A stretch of 64,000 nucleotides of DNA from Peribacillus simplex (GCF_030123325.1 NZ_CP126106.1:5277001-5341000); one strand, 5' to 3'; positions 44,574-53,370 are shown, numbered from the stretch's first letter. Made by a program: numbers and translations. The notes: a model not told the origin generated them from the letters alone.

Positions 44574-46079
44574 TCATCTTGTTTTCGTTTCAAAGGTTTC
44601 AACCAATAGTGCAAGCGTTCGTGCCATGACACCGGTAGCCCCTGCCGTGCACAATTCGGAGCTGCTCGAGGTTGTGGAAGTTCCGGCAATATCCAGATGC
44701 ACCCAAGGTGTGCCTTCAGCAAATTCGCCGATGAAGGCCCCGCCCATGATCGCATGTCCTGCCCCTCCAGGTGAATTATTCAAATCCGCTATTTTGCTAT
44801 TGCGTACCCGTTCTTTATCCTTTTCTGTAATCGGCAATCTCCAAATGGGCTCCCCGGCCTCCTCTGAAGCTTTGACCACTTGTTCATAGAATTCCGTGTC
44901 ATTTGTCATTGCACCCGTCATATCCATGCCCAGTGCCGTTATTACACCACCCGTTAAAGTGGCAACGTCAATAAGATAGTCAGCACCATGATGTTTTGCA
45001 TAAGTCATGGCATCCGCCAAAACCAGCCGGCCTTCCGCATCCGTATTCAATACCTCTATCGTCTTGCCGCTCATGGCAGTGATTACATCATCCGGCTTGA
45101 ATGCATCACCGCTGATCATGTTATCAGTGGAAGGAATGACAGCCACGACATTTTGATCCGGTCCTAATTCGCCGATAATTTCCATTGCACCTAAAACTGC
45201 TGCCGCACCGCCCATATCCGTCTTCATCCCAACGATTCCGGCCTTCGTTTTCAATGAGTATCCACCCGTATCGAATGTGATGCCTTTACCGACCAGGCCG
45301 ATAACATCCTTCCATTCATCCTTACCTTGATACTTCAGGACGATCATTTTCGGAGGCTCGACCGAACCTTTATTGACAGCAAGGAGTGCGCCCATTCCCA
45401 ACTTGAGCATGTCTCCCTTCTCGAGTATCTCCACTTCAAAACCATAACGTTCGCCCAAGGCTGATGAATAATCCGCCAAATCCGTGGAAGTCAACAAATT
45501 GCCTGGTGTGTTGACCAATGTTCTGGCTGAGTTCGTCGCCTTTCCGAAGATTCTCCCTACATGAAGCGCGGCACCGACCTCTTCTTGATCATATTCACTG
45601 TAAACCGTAATCGACTCGAGGCTTTTTTCGACCTGGTTCGATTTTTGCTTGTATCCGTCAAATTTATAGGAAGCAAGTTCGAAAGCCTCTGAACAAGCAT
45701 GCGCTGCGTCCAATGCATCCAGATCTTCAGTCGTGAATGTATCCAAAGCGATCGAAAGAGTCGTAACCTTGGACTCTTCAATCGTCTTACGCGCTTTTCC
45801 CAACGCTTCGCGGAGAGTTTCAAAGGATAGCTCCTTTTCCTTGCCTAACCCTACGAAAATCAATCTCTTTACGCCTAATTTACCTAAGGTATGTATTTTG
45901 ACCACCGATTTTTTCCTGGAAGAGATTTCTCCGGCCTTCACTAACTCTGTTAGCTGGCCGTCCAATCGTTCATCCGCATCTTTTCCTATGCCTGTAAATT
46001 TTACGGGTCTGTCAAATACCCCTAGAACCAGGCATTCCTCAATCAAATCTATATTCAGGGAATCTTTTACTGTGAACAT
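44574..46079 (-). CDS. pepA: Leucyl aminopeptidase (M17, YuiE)
   Basis: A 501-residue cytosolic di-metal aminopeptidase. The C-terminal catalytic domain holds the M17 signature NTDAEGRLVLAD, metal ligands in GKGITFDTGGYSLKTK (Lys, Asp) and MKTDMGGAAAVLGAM. Normal length. GGAGGAGG precedes the ATG. B. subtilis yuiE is at the same place. Confidence 0.95.
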   Translation of the reverse strand: MFTVKDSLNIDLIEECLVLGVFDRPVKFTGIGKDADERLDGQLTELVKAGEISSRKKSVVKIHTLGKLGVKRLIFVGLGKEKELSFETLREALGKARKTIEESKVTTLSIALDTFTTEDLDALDAAHACSEAFELASYKFDGYKQKSNQVEKSLESITVYSEYDQEEVGAALHVGRIFGKATNSARTLVNTPGNLLTSTDLADYSSALGERYGFEVEILEKGDMLKLGMGALLAVNKGSVEPPKMIVLKYQGKDEWKDVIGLVGKGITFDTGGYSLKTKAGIVGMKTDMGGAAAVLGAMEIIGELGPDQNVVAVIPSTDNMISGDAFKPDDVITAMSGKTIEVLNTDAEGRLVLADAMTYAKHHGADYLIDVATLTGGVITALGMDMTGAMTNDTEFYEQVVKASEEAGEPIWRLPITEKDKERVRNSKIADLNNSPGGAGHAIMGGAFIGEFAEGTPWVHLDIAGTSTTSSSSELCTAGATGVMARTLALLVETFETKTR

Positions 46080-46264
46080 TCTGCTACCTCCTCCATTCGA
46101 TTACAATCATTATAACGAAATCTTCAAAAATTTTCGAATAAGGCCCACGTAAATAATAATAAAAAGGGATATTGTTTAGAATGGGTGACTTTAGAGTAAT
46201 AGTATAAGAAAGATCATATTTTACTATTACCAGCAGGGAATCGACAGGACTGAATGGAACTAAT

Positions 46265-46279
46265 AATAAGGGCCTTATT
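46265..46279. promoter_or_regulatory. 15-bp palindrome upstream of yuiD
   Basis: AATAAGG-G-CCTTATT is a perfect 7-1-7 inverted repeat 70 bp before yuiD in the divergent pepA/yuiD region. A related AATAAGGCCC lies near 46137. Operator candidate; regulator unknown. Confidence 0.35.
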
Positions 46280-46348
46280 CCGAGCAGGATGTATATACCC
46301 AGATATGGAATTCATCTTTACTTATAACTAGAAAGAAGGCTGATACTC

Positions 46349-46831
46349 TTGGAATTATTACTCAACTTCCCTTTAATCGCAGCATTGATTGCCATCTTCT
46401 TTGCTCAATTCATTAAAGTGCCCATCCACTTCATAGCATTTCGTAAAGTGAACTGGTCACTCATTAACTCCACAGGCGGTATGCCAAGCTCCCACTCTGC
46501 GGCCGTGTCAGCCCTAACCGTAGCGGTAGGGATCGAAACCGGAATGGATTCCCCTGTATTTGCGGTTGCAGTGATCTTTGCAGTCATCACGATGTTCGAT
46601 GCGACAGGAGTGAGACGGCAGGCAGGAGAACAGGCAGCCGTCTTGAATCAGCTCGTTACCGACTTCAATACTTTTGTCGAGCAGGCAAAGAACTGGCAGA
46701 AAAAGGAAGATAAACAGAAACAGCAACAATTAAAGGAACTGTTGGGCCATAAGCCAATCGAGGTATTTTTCGGAGCCTTGACCGGAGTATTCATTGCACT
46801 GGCACTTCACTTTTTCATCTTTCAAGGGTAG
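46349..46831 (+). CDS. yuiD: Divergent PAP2 family membrane protein YuiD
   Basis: A 160-residue membrane protein of the divergent PAP2 group. Signature NSTGGMPSSHSAAVSALTVA (near residues 42-61) with the phosphatase-like Ser-Ser-His, and MFDATGVRRQAGEQAAVLNQ. A membrane-associated phosphatase activity is assumed for the family but not known. Starts at TTG after GAAGG. The BtuF-like gene starts just after its stop. Confidence 0.9.
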   Translation: MELLLNFPLIAALIAIFFAQFIKVPIHFIAFRKVNWSLINSTGGMPSSHSAAVSALTVAVGIETGMDSPVFAVAVIFAVITMFDATGVRRQAGEQAAVLNQLVTDFNTFVEQAKNWQKKEDKQKQQQLKELLGHKPIEVFFGALTGVFIALALHFFIFQG

Positions 46832-46840
46832 GTGTTCAAT

Positions 46841-47629
46841 TTGAAAATAATCTCTCTTTGCCCCAGCAATACGGAACTATGCACATATCTAGGGATTGAA
46901 GATCAGCTGATCGCCATCGATGACTACTCCGATTGGCCTGAAACCATTCAGCACCTTCCTAAGGTGGGGCCCGACTTATCAATCGACATCGATCATGTGG
47001 AATCACTAAAACCCGATTTGGTGCTGGCTTCGCTGAGTGTACCGGGCATGGAAAAAAATATTGAGGGGCTAAAAGAACGGAACATCCCCCATATCATCTT
47101 CAACCCGCAATCACTTGAAGAAATCGCAAAAGATTTACTGACCTTGGGCGAAGCCATGGTTCTTAAGGAAAAAGCGGAGGAACAGGCTGCCAAATTCCGT
47201 GATGCCATCCTTCAATATAAAAACGTCGCCGACAAAATCGAAACGAAGCCATCCCTGTATTGGGAATGGTGGCCTAATCCCTTATTCAGCCCAGGGGGAG
47301 TTAATTGGTTATCCGAGATCAGCACGCTTGCGGGAGGATATAACCTTTTCGAAGATGTCGACATGGCCAGCATTCAAGTCACTTCCGAAGAGGTCCAAAA
47401 AAGGGATCCCGACCATATTTGCTTAGCGTGGGTCGGTGTCCCCTTACGAAAAGTAAACCCAGAGCTGGTCAAGAAACGGAAAGGGTGGACTGATATGAAG
47501 GCCGTCCGGGATAACAATATTCATATAATGGAAGAACCATTATTTTGCCGGCCTTCCCCGCGTTTGCTGGATGGGCTTTCCAAATTGGCAAAGACCCTGC
47601 ATCCTGAAGCCTACAAAAGCATGGTTTAA
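46841..47629 (+). CDS. BtuF-like helical-backbone metal/cobalamin-binding protein
   Basis: A 262-residue protein with the BtuF/FhuD-like two-lobe fold: IISLCPSNTELCTYLGIED at the N-terminus, the first-lobe core SIDIDHVESLKPDLVLASLS, a long linking helix, and WEWWPNPLFSPGGVNWLSEI in the second lobe. It has no signal peptide or lipobox and no ABC transporter genes next to it, so it is not an obvious periplasmic-type receptor. TTG start with AGGTG six bases upstream (GTG at 46832 possible). Nine bases after yuiD, so co-transcribed with it. Confidence 0.82.
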   Translation: MKIISLCPSNTELCTYLGIEDQLIAIDDYSDWPETIQHLPKVGPDLSIDIDHVESLKPDLVLASLSVPGMEKNIEGLKERNIPHIIFNPQSLEEIAKDLLTLGEAMVLKEKAEEQAAKFRDAILQYKNVADKIETKPSLYWEWWPNPLFSPGGVNWLSEISTLAGGYNLFEDVDMASIQVTSEEVQKRDPDHICLAWVGVPLRKVNPELVKKRKGWTDMKAVRDNNIHIMEEPLFCRPSPRLLDGLSKLAKTLHPEAYKSMV

Positions 47630-47654
47630 GAGCGTCACAACTGAAACAGACAAT

Positions 47655-47685
47655 CAAAAAGGCTGCCTCAATCGAGGCAGCCTTT
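47655..47685 (+). terminator. Terminator of yuiD-btuF-like operon
   Basis: Stem AAAAGGCTGCCTC/GAGGCAGCCTTT; symmetric enough to serve yuiC as well. Confidence 0.85.
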
Positions 47686-47718
47686 CACCTTCACTTTCTC
47701 CGATTTGTCCATCAATCA

Positions 47719-48411
47719 TTAAAAAGCAAAGGAAGCTACATTCTCGTTCAATGTTTTCTCAGCGATTTTCGGCTTGAATACCTGCTTGATCTTTGTTTCA
47801 TTCAACTTGCTTAACTGTTCTTCAGATAACTCGCCATTCCCTTTTTGCACAACATATACTTCAAGGGTTTTCTTGCCCCAGTTCTCGTATACATCTTGTA
47901 CCGTTTCGTAGTAAAGGTCCAGGTGGTTTCCTTTGATCGCACCACCCTTGTCCGCTACAACCCCATATCCATATCCCGGAATCCAAAGGATGGTTCCGAG
48001 AGGGAATACGGCAAGATCGGCGGCAATGGTGGAAAACAGATCCCGTTTCACCTTCACCCCTGAATAAGTGATTCCATAGGATGGACTTTCCGGGTACTTT
48101 CCTGTCGATTCATACCCTGCTGTATATCCTGTAGCCAAAACTTCATGCTTCGGGTATTTCGAGAGCTCGATTGCCTCCGCTATCGTCGTGGGACCATTGC
48201 TCGTGGATGCCGATGCCATTAGTGTCGCCACTTGACCTCCACTATGGATGGCTTTATATTCGAGACCAAGCATTCGATGTTGTCTCATTGCCTCTTCAAA
48301 AGGATGATCTTCAGGCATAGCCCCAAAAACATGATTTAAGGTTGATTCGATGGCCAAGATAAATAATATGATAATAGCAACCCTCAAAAATAATGCCTTT
48401 ACAATCTTCAT
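47719..48411 (-). CDS. yuiC: YuiC-type 3D domain murein-active protein
   Basis: A 230-residue secreted or membrane-bound protein with an N-terminal hydrophobic segment (residues 6-30) and a C-terminal 3D domain: FPLGTILWIPGYGYGVVADK followed by KGNHLDLYY, with the conserved acidic residues. YuiC of B. subtilis is a muralytic transglycosylase of the stationary-phase survival type. The ATG at 48411 has AGGAG only at long spacing, so an upstream GTG cannot be excluded. Confidence 0.85.
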   Translation of the reverse strand: MKIVKALFLRVAIIILFILAIESTLNHVFGAMPEDHPFEEAMRQHRMLGLEYKAIHSGGQVATLMASASTSNGPTTIAEAIELSKYPKHEVLATGYTAGYESTGKYPESPSYGITYSGVKVKRDLFSTIAADLAVFPLGTILWIPGYGYGVVADKGGAIKGNHLDLYYETVQDVYENWGKKTLEVYVVQKGNGELSEEQLSKLNETKIKQVFKPKIAEKTLNENVASFAF

Positions 48412-48553
48412 ATGTATTAATTCCACTCCTCTCACAAGGATATTTGTTCCCTTTCCAGAGTGAAAGTATTCATAAAGCATGGAAAGAACCAATTTTTCTT
48501 ACAAAAAAGGCTCTTTTCATAAAGATTGTTGTTTTTAAGACGAAACGATTTAA

Positions 48554-48680
48554 GGTTGATTGGAACGGATTGCAAGACACCTGCGGGAACAGCGGGACAG
48601 GTGAGACCCCACAGGCGTTTACGCCGAGGCGGCTCACCGCCCGCCCCGCGGAAAGCGAGCATCTGGAGGGGAAATCAACC
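48554..48680. repeat. GC-rich palindromic intergenic repeat element (~127 bp)
   Basis: A compact GC-rich block between yuiC and yuiB, bounded by inverted ends GGTTGATT (48554-48561) and AATCAACC (48673-48680). Inside are GGTGAG/CTCACC, GGCGT-TT-ACGCC and GCGGG/CCCGC pairings, so it can fold into a branched structure. The text ACCTGCGGGAACAGCGGG resembles a dispersed repeat I recall from many Bacillus intergenic regions. Not coding. Confidence 0.8.
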
Positions 48681-48729
48681 ACACCGCACTACTTGGTAAA
48701 TAGCAACTAAGTATGCGAAAACAGCCTAC

Positions 48730-48762
48730 AAAAAAAGGACCGTCCATAAATGACGGCCCTTT
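48730..48762 (-). terminator. Intrinsic terminator of yuiB
   Basis: Stem GGGCCGTC/GACGGTCC followed by seven Ts on the minus strand. Confidence 0.85.
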
Positions 48763-48768
48763 CCATTA

Positions 48769-49086
48769 TCAAAACATTTGATATCCTTTTTTCCTTAGTA
48801 TCCTGATGACCACACCCGCTAAAACCGCGCCAAGCAGCCCGCTTGATAAAATAATGATGTCTGCCGAATGAAGGGATGTAAGGTTCGTTCCAAGATTGGA
48901 AAAAGAGATTCCCGGATTTCTAAAATATTCTATTAGCTTTGTTTCATTGACAATGATGATGAAGACGATTGGAAATAAGATGACCATGATCCACGAAGAA
49001 CGGAAGAGCATATTCAGCAAAAAGCCAATTCCGAAAAACAATATGAAAAATAAGAGTATTGAGATAATTAAAACAGGCAATGGCAT
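48769..49086 (-). CDS. yuiB: YuiB-like membrane protein
   Basis: 105 residues, as in B. subtilis YuiB. Three hydrophobic helices (residues 4-24, 30-48 and about 80-95). AAGGAGGG lies eleven bases before the ATG; an upstream in-frame start at 49116 would place the SD inside the gene. Function unknown. Confidence 0.8.
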   Translation of the reverse strand: MPLPVLIISILLFFILFFGIGFLLNMLFRSSWIMVILFPIVFIIIVNETKLIEYFRNPGISFSNLGTNLTSLHSADIIILSSGLLGAVLAGVVIRILRKKGYQMF

Positions 49087-49193
49087 GTTATTCTTGACCC
49101 TCCTTAAAAGCGACACCTTTAGTTTACTGAAAAAATAATTGCTGCGTCAACGACTTATACCAAATAATACCGAAGAAAAGATAATTACCCAAA

Positions 49194-49676
49194 TCACATG
49201 AATAATTTATATGATGTATATCCAAATTGATCTCCCGGATTCAACCCGTCGAGCATTGTCTGCATTCTTTCCTTTTTAAAAGCTAAAAGCTGTTCCAATA
49301 GTAAAGATTGCTTTCCCTCCTGCATGAGTAAATCAGGGTCATAAAATTTTGCTTCATATAATTCATCCAATTGAGCGGTTACTTCAAAACTGACCGGTTT
49401 AAGTAAAAATATCAACATATTATCACTTATATCCCCTTTGATGACTCCGCTTCTCACTCCTACAATGCCTTCGATTTCTGTTCGAATGCCCGTCTCCTCC
49501 AACACTTCCCTTACGACAGCTTCATCGACGGTTTCATCATTTTTGACAAAACCTGCCGGAAGCGACCATTGCCCTTTCAATCCGCCATACCTTTTATTCA
49601 CGACCAGCCACTCACCTTTATCAGAGATCACAAGTCCGGACACTGCCAGCCAAACATTTTTGCATCGTTCCACCAT
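49194..49676 (-). CDS. NUDIX hydrolase
   Basis: A 160-residue NUDIX enzyme. The Nudix box is complete: GFVKNDETVDEAVVREVLEE followed by TGI. It hydrolyses a nucleoside diphosphate derivative; NADH- or sugar-nucleotide-type substrates cannot be told apart. The YTSYKLFM C-terminus is unremarkable. GGGAAGTGG precedes the ATG. Confidence 0.9.
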   Translation of the reverse strand: MVERCKNVWLAVSGLVISDKGEWLVVNKRYGGLKGQWSLPAGFVKNDETVDEAVVREVLEETGIRTEIEGIVGVRSGVIKGDISDNMLIFLLKPVSFEVTAQLDELYEAKFYDPDLLMQEGKQSLLLEQLLAFKKERMQTMLDGLNPGDQFGYTSYKLFM

Positions 49677-49832
49677 AATCCACTTCCCCTACATTCATTA
49701 TAATTAGTTTAAACTCCAAACAGCAGAAGAACATGCGATGGTGCCAAAGGTATGTAACTTCGTCATCCTCATCCCCATTATATTCCACATAAGAAAAGTG
49801 CATACTCCACTATGGCACACGAGATGCCAAGG

Positions 49833-49871
49833 AAAAGGCCATTCAGGGACATACCCCAAATGGCCATTATT
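49833..49871 (-). terminator. Intrinsic terminator of yumB
   Basis: Stem GGCCATT/AATGGCC with a TTTTCCTT tail on the minus strand. Confidence 0.65.
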
Positions 49872-49887
49872 TATATACCGAAAAAAA

Positions 49888-51102
49888 TTAAAGGACGTTG
49901 AATTTACCTTTTTTAGCAACAAGGGATGCTCCGCCAATCAATAACAATGCTCTGTTATCAACCATTTTCTTCATGAATGATGCAGTCTTACCTGTAACTT
50001 TCTTACCGAAGACAACACCAATCGCGTTGTCTTCACCAAGTGAACATACCGTTCCTTTGTTTTCGAAAGTGAACGTTTCAAGGTCGCTTTCATTACGAAC
50101 CAATTTAGTCAGGTTCTTCGCAATGACCTCACCTTGCTGCATAGCGATTTGGGCAGTAGGTGGATATGGACGATTAATTTCCTCGTTGATGATCAAAGCG
50201 CAATCCCCCACGATGAAAATATCGTCATGACCCGGTGCCCGCATGTCAAGGTTCACTTTGATGCGTCCGCGCATAGCTTCAAAACCGGAAGCCTCTATCA
50301 CGGAGTTTCCACGTACGCCAGCTGCCCATACAACGGTCCCCGCTTTGATTTCTTCCACTTCATCTTCGCCTTTTGCCACGATGATGCCTTCGGGAGTCGC
50401 CCCCTTGATCGGTGTACCGATCTTGAATTCCACACCTTTTTTCTCAAGGTATGATACTGCATAATCCACCAATTCCGGATCGAAGCCAGGGAGGACCGCT
50501 GGCGCTGCCTCCACACAGTACATACGGACCTTTTGGAAATCGATGTCGTATTCTTTACAAAGTTGCGGGACACGGTTAGCCAATTCGCCAAGGAATTCGA
50601 TACCCGTAAACCCTGCTCCTCCAACAACGATCGTCAATCGGTCTTCATTCTTCTCGGCCTCAGTACTGTACGTGGCGAATTGCAATTGGATATGGTCACG
50701 GATTTTTCGTGCAGTGTTCACATTAGATATAGAGAAAGCATATTCTTTTAGCCCTTGGATTCCGAATGTTTCCGATTCCGGTCCAAGCCCAATCACTAAA
50801 TAATCATAAGAAATTTCGCCGTTTTCAAGGATGACTTTTTTGTTCTCTGTTTTCACTTCCAAAACAGAGTCCTGGATGAATTTAACTTTGCCGTTAATGA
50901 CACTTTTGATTGGATAGCGCACACGATCATGATGTAGAGTTCCAGCGGATGCTTCATGCAGCCATGTTGTTTCATAGTGGTAATCATTTTTGTTAACTAA
51001 TACGATTTCTGCTTCATTTTGACCTAATGCCTTCTGTAAGCGAGTAACAGTCATCAATCCACCATAACCTGCTCCCAAAACAACGATAGTTGGCTTTTTC
51101 AA
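49888..51102 (-). CDS. yumB: Type II NADH dehydrogenase-like flavoprotein YumB
   Basis: 404 residues, close to B. subtilis YumB. Two Rossmann folds: the FAD site IVVLGAGYGGLMTVTRLQ at the N-terminus and the NADH site LTIVVGGAGFTGIEFLGELA near residue 165; DDIFIVGDCALI closes the FAD site. A single-subunit, non-pumping NADH:quinone oxidoreductase is the likely activity; it lacks an evident transmembrane helix. Starts at TTG with AAAGGTGG upstream. A Rex-like box lies in its promoter. Confidence 0.9.
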   Translation of the reverse strand: MKKPTIVVLGAGYGGLMTVTRLQKALGQNEAEIVLVNKNDYHYETTWLHEASAGTLHHDRVRYPIKSVINGKVKFIQDSVLEVKTENKKVILENGEISYDYLVIGLGPESETFGIQGLKEYAFSISNVNTARKIRDHIQLQFATYSTEAEKNEDRLTIVVGGAGFTGIEFLGELANRVPQLCKEYDIDFQKVRMYCVEAAPAVLPGFDPELVDYAVSYLEKKGVEFKIGTPIKGATPEGIIVAKGEDEVEEIKAGTVVWAAGVRGNSVIEASGFEAMRGRIKVNLDMRAPGHDDIFIVGDCALIINEEINRPYPPTAQIAMQQGEVIAKNLTKLVRNESDLETFTFENKGTVCSLGEDNAIGVVFGKKVTGKTASFMKKMVDNRALLLIGGASLVAKKGKFNVL

Positions 51103-51204
51103 AAGTATTCGTCCACCTTTACGATATTTTCTTGTGATGCTTTCCATAACTAAAATATATTGTCTATCTTATTAATTTCCATTATAAAAAGCACTCTTAT
51201 ACAT

Positions 51205-51222
51205 TTGTGACGTATTTCACGT
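51205..51222 (-). promoter_or_regulatory. Rex-like box in the yumB promoter
   Basis: TTGTGA-CGTATT-TCACGT matches the Rex consensus TTGTGA-N6-TCACAA except for the last two bases. It sits between a TTACGT (-35-like) and a TATAAG (-10-like) spaced 17 bp on the minus strand, where binding would block transcription of yumB. The remaining 51223-51576 is AT-rich leader and promoter sequence of yumC; TTAAAAT near 51534 may be its -10. Confidence 0.5.
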
Positions 51223-51576
51223 AACACTTCATAAATGTCATAAAAAATTCATAAAAATTTTACCAAATGATGTATAAGTAAATATTAGTCTTTTTCCATA
51301 CCTTTTTCAAGTAACAAACCGAACTTTTTCAGGGTAAAATAAAGCCGAAAATCGTTACTTTTCAACCAGTTCGAGACCATATTTATACAATATGCTTAAC
51401 ATTGGTAAAGAGTAATTTTACCCACTTTGAAAGTGAATAAAGAACATTCATCATTAAACCGCCTATATATAGTCAAAACTTTCTCACTTTTCTAACTTTA
51501 CCCGTTTTTTAAAAGATCATCTATGTTAAAATAAGAGAATAAATTTCAGCAAACCTAGTATATCGGAGGGATAACG

Positions 51577-52569
51577 TTGGAAGTTAATGAAAAAGTTTAT
51601 GATATTACCATCATTGGCGGAGGTCCAGTTGGATTGTTCACTGCATTTTATGGGGGAATGAGACAGGCATCCGTAAAAATCATCGAGAGCCTACCTCAAT
51701 TAGGCGGACAATTGTCGGCCCTTTATCCTGAGAAATACATCTATGATATCGCTGGTTTCCCCAAAGTGCGCGCACAGGAGCTAGTGAATAATTTGAAAGA
51801 GCAAATGGCCAAGTTCGAACAGGATGTTGTCCTGGAGCAGGCCGTTCAAGAAGTGGAAAAGCAAGCCGATGGAGTTTTCAAGTTAACGACTGATAAAGAA
51901 ATCCATTACTCCAAAACGATTATCATCACAGCTGGAAATGGGGCTTTCCAACCCCGCCGCATCGAGATTGATGATGCAAAAAAATATGAAAGCGGTAACC
52001 TTCACTATTTCATCGATGATCTCAATCATTTTGCCGGCAAAAAAGTGGTGGTCTTCGGAGGCGGAGATTCAGCGGTGGACTGGGCCCTGATGCTGGAGCC
52101 GATCGCCGAGAAAGTGAGCATCATACACAGAAGAGATAAATTCCGTGCCCACGAACATAGTGTAGAAACACTTAAAAATTCAAAAGTTGAAATAAAGACT
52201 CCTTACATACCTTCAGAGTTGATTGGTACAGACGGACGGATCCACACAATTGTCATCAAGGATACAAATGGTGAAGATACAGAGACTATGGAGGTAGATG
52301 CAGTCATCGTCAACTACGGATTCGTTTCTTCCCTTGGTCCCATTAAGGAATGGGGACTCGATATCCAGAAGAACAGTATTTTGGTGAATTCCAGAATGGA
52401 AACGAATATCCCGGGAATTTATGCAGCAGGTGATATTGCAACATATGATGGCAAAGTAAAATTGATTGCAAGTGGTTTTGGCGAGGCACCCACTGCCGTC
52501 AATCACGCCAAACAATATATCGACCCAAAAGCAAAAGTTCAGCCGATGCACAGCTCTTCCATGTTTTAA
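51577..52569 (+). CDS. yumC: Ferredoxin/flavodoxin-NADP+ reductase type 2 (YumC)
   Basis: A 330-residue thioredoxin-reductase-like FNR. FAD site ITIIGGGPVGLFTAFYGGMR, NADPH site VVVFGGGDSAVDWALMLEPI, and GIYAAGDIATYDGKVKLIAS. It lacks the CxxC of thioredoxin reductase, as expected for YumC-type enzymes. It supplies or receives electrons from ferredoxin or flavodoxin. TTG start after GGAGGG. Divergent from yumB, followed by a strong terminator. Confidence 0.95.
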   Translation: MEVNEKVYDITIIGGGPVGLFTAFYGGMRQASVKIIESLPQLGGQLSALYPEKYIYDIAGFPKVRAQELVNNLKEQMAKFEQDVVLEQAVQEVEKQADGVFKLTTDKEIHYSKTIIITAGNGAFQPRRIEIDDAKKYESGNLHYFIDDLNHFAGKKVVVFGGGDSAVDWALMLEPIAEKVSIIHRRDKFRAHEHSVETLKNSKVEIKTPYIPSELIGTDGRIHTIVIKDTNGEDTETMEVDAVIVNYGFVSSLGPIKEWGLDIQKNSILVNSRMETNIPGIYAAGDIATYDGKVKLIASGFGEAPTAVNHAKQYIDPKAKVQPMHSSSMF

Positions 52570-52576
52570 AATCACG

Positions 52577-52608
52577 CAAAAACCCGGCTTTCACAGCCGG
52601 GTTTTTTG
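52577..52608 (+). terminator. Intrinsic terminator of yumC
   Basis: Stem AACCCGGC/GCCGGGTT followed by six Ts. Confidence 0.9.
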
Positions 52609-52659
52609 TTATCCCCAATTCGATGATTGTGGATAACTTATTTCCATTAGTTATCCACA
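52609..52659. other. DnaA-box cluster with inverted perfect pair
   Basis: TGTGGATAA (52628-52636, minus-strand box) and TTATCCACA (52651-52659, plus-strand box) are both perfect DnaA boxes facing each other with 14 bp between. They form a 10-bp inverted repeat GTGGATAACT/AGTTATCCAC. A near-match TTATCCCCA lies at 52609-52617. No replication gene is near, so this is not oriC. Confidence 0.6.
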
Positions 52660-52722
52660 GTGCTTACCGTTGTCTTCTAAGGGTAAAGAGTAGGATCAGC
52701 CATGAAAGGGAAATGCACATAT

Positions 52723-53301
52723 ATGAATATTTTAATGCAGGAGCCAACGGAACGACCGGAAAACAGATTATTGCGGAATTATCAAAAAAATCCGTAAATG
52801 AATGTATACGGGATGATCCGGAACAGGCTCAAACAATAAAGGAACTCGGCGGCCATCCAATCCTTGCAGATATAGAGGGAAATGTGGATAAAGCAGTGGA
52901 TAACATGGAAGCCATCATTTTTGCCGCCGGTTCTGGACCAAAAACAGGGCCGGATAAAACGACAGCTGTGGATAAGAATGGGGCCATTAAACTGGTTGAT
53001 GCCCCCTAGAAGAAGATCGAACGTTTTGTCATGTTAAGCTCTGTCGGTTCTGATAATCCTGATCAAGTACAAGAAGGAATGCGCCATTATCTCGAAGCAA
53101 AGCATGATGCGGATGAATATTTAAAAGCAAACGGGCTGACATACACGATTGTCCGGCCGGTTGCTTTGACAAATGAACACGAATAAGTCCATTCCAAGGG
53201 CCAATGTCGCCGCCGTTCTTTCCCAATCAGTCACATTCAATAAAACATTCGAGATTTTAAAGCGGCACCCGGACAATCAAAGAGGCCTAAACAATATGTA
53301 A
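52723..53301 (+). pseudogene. Inactivated NAD(P)-binding SDR/epimerase (YhfK-like)
   Basis: Remnant of an atypical short-chain dehydrogenase / NAD(P)H-binding protein. The nucleotide site GANGTTGKQIIAELSKKSV, IRDDPEQAQ and IIFAAGSGPKTGPDKTTAVD remain readable. After LVDAP an in-frame TAG interrupts, then ERFVMLSSVGSDNPDQVQEG continues, ending with frame-shifted fragments of YTIVRPVALTNE and VTFNKTFEIL. The ATG-proximal frame is shifted as well. Several lesions, yet the pieces are still highly recognisable, so decay is recent. It was a complete gene of about 210 residues. Confidence 0.9.
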
Positions 53302-53316
53302 GGCAGCAAATAAGCA

Positions 53317-53353
53317 TAAAAAAGGGGGCACTTGTTAAAGTGCCCCCCTTTTC
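53317..53353. terminator. Bidirectional terminator between the SDR remnant and yutM
   Basis: Stem AAGGGGGCACTT/AAGTGCCCCCCTT with A/T-runs on both sides. Confidence 0.9.
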
Positions 53354-53370
53354 CAATGTTTTGGAGTTTC

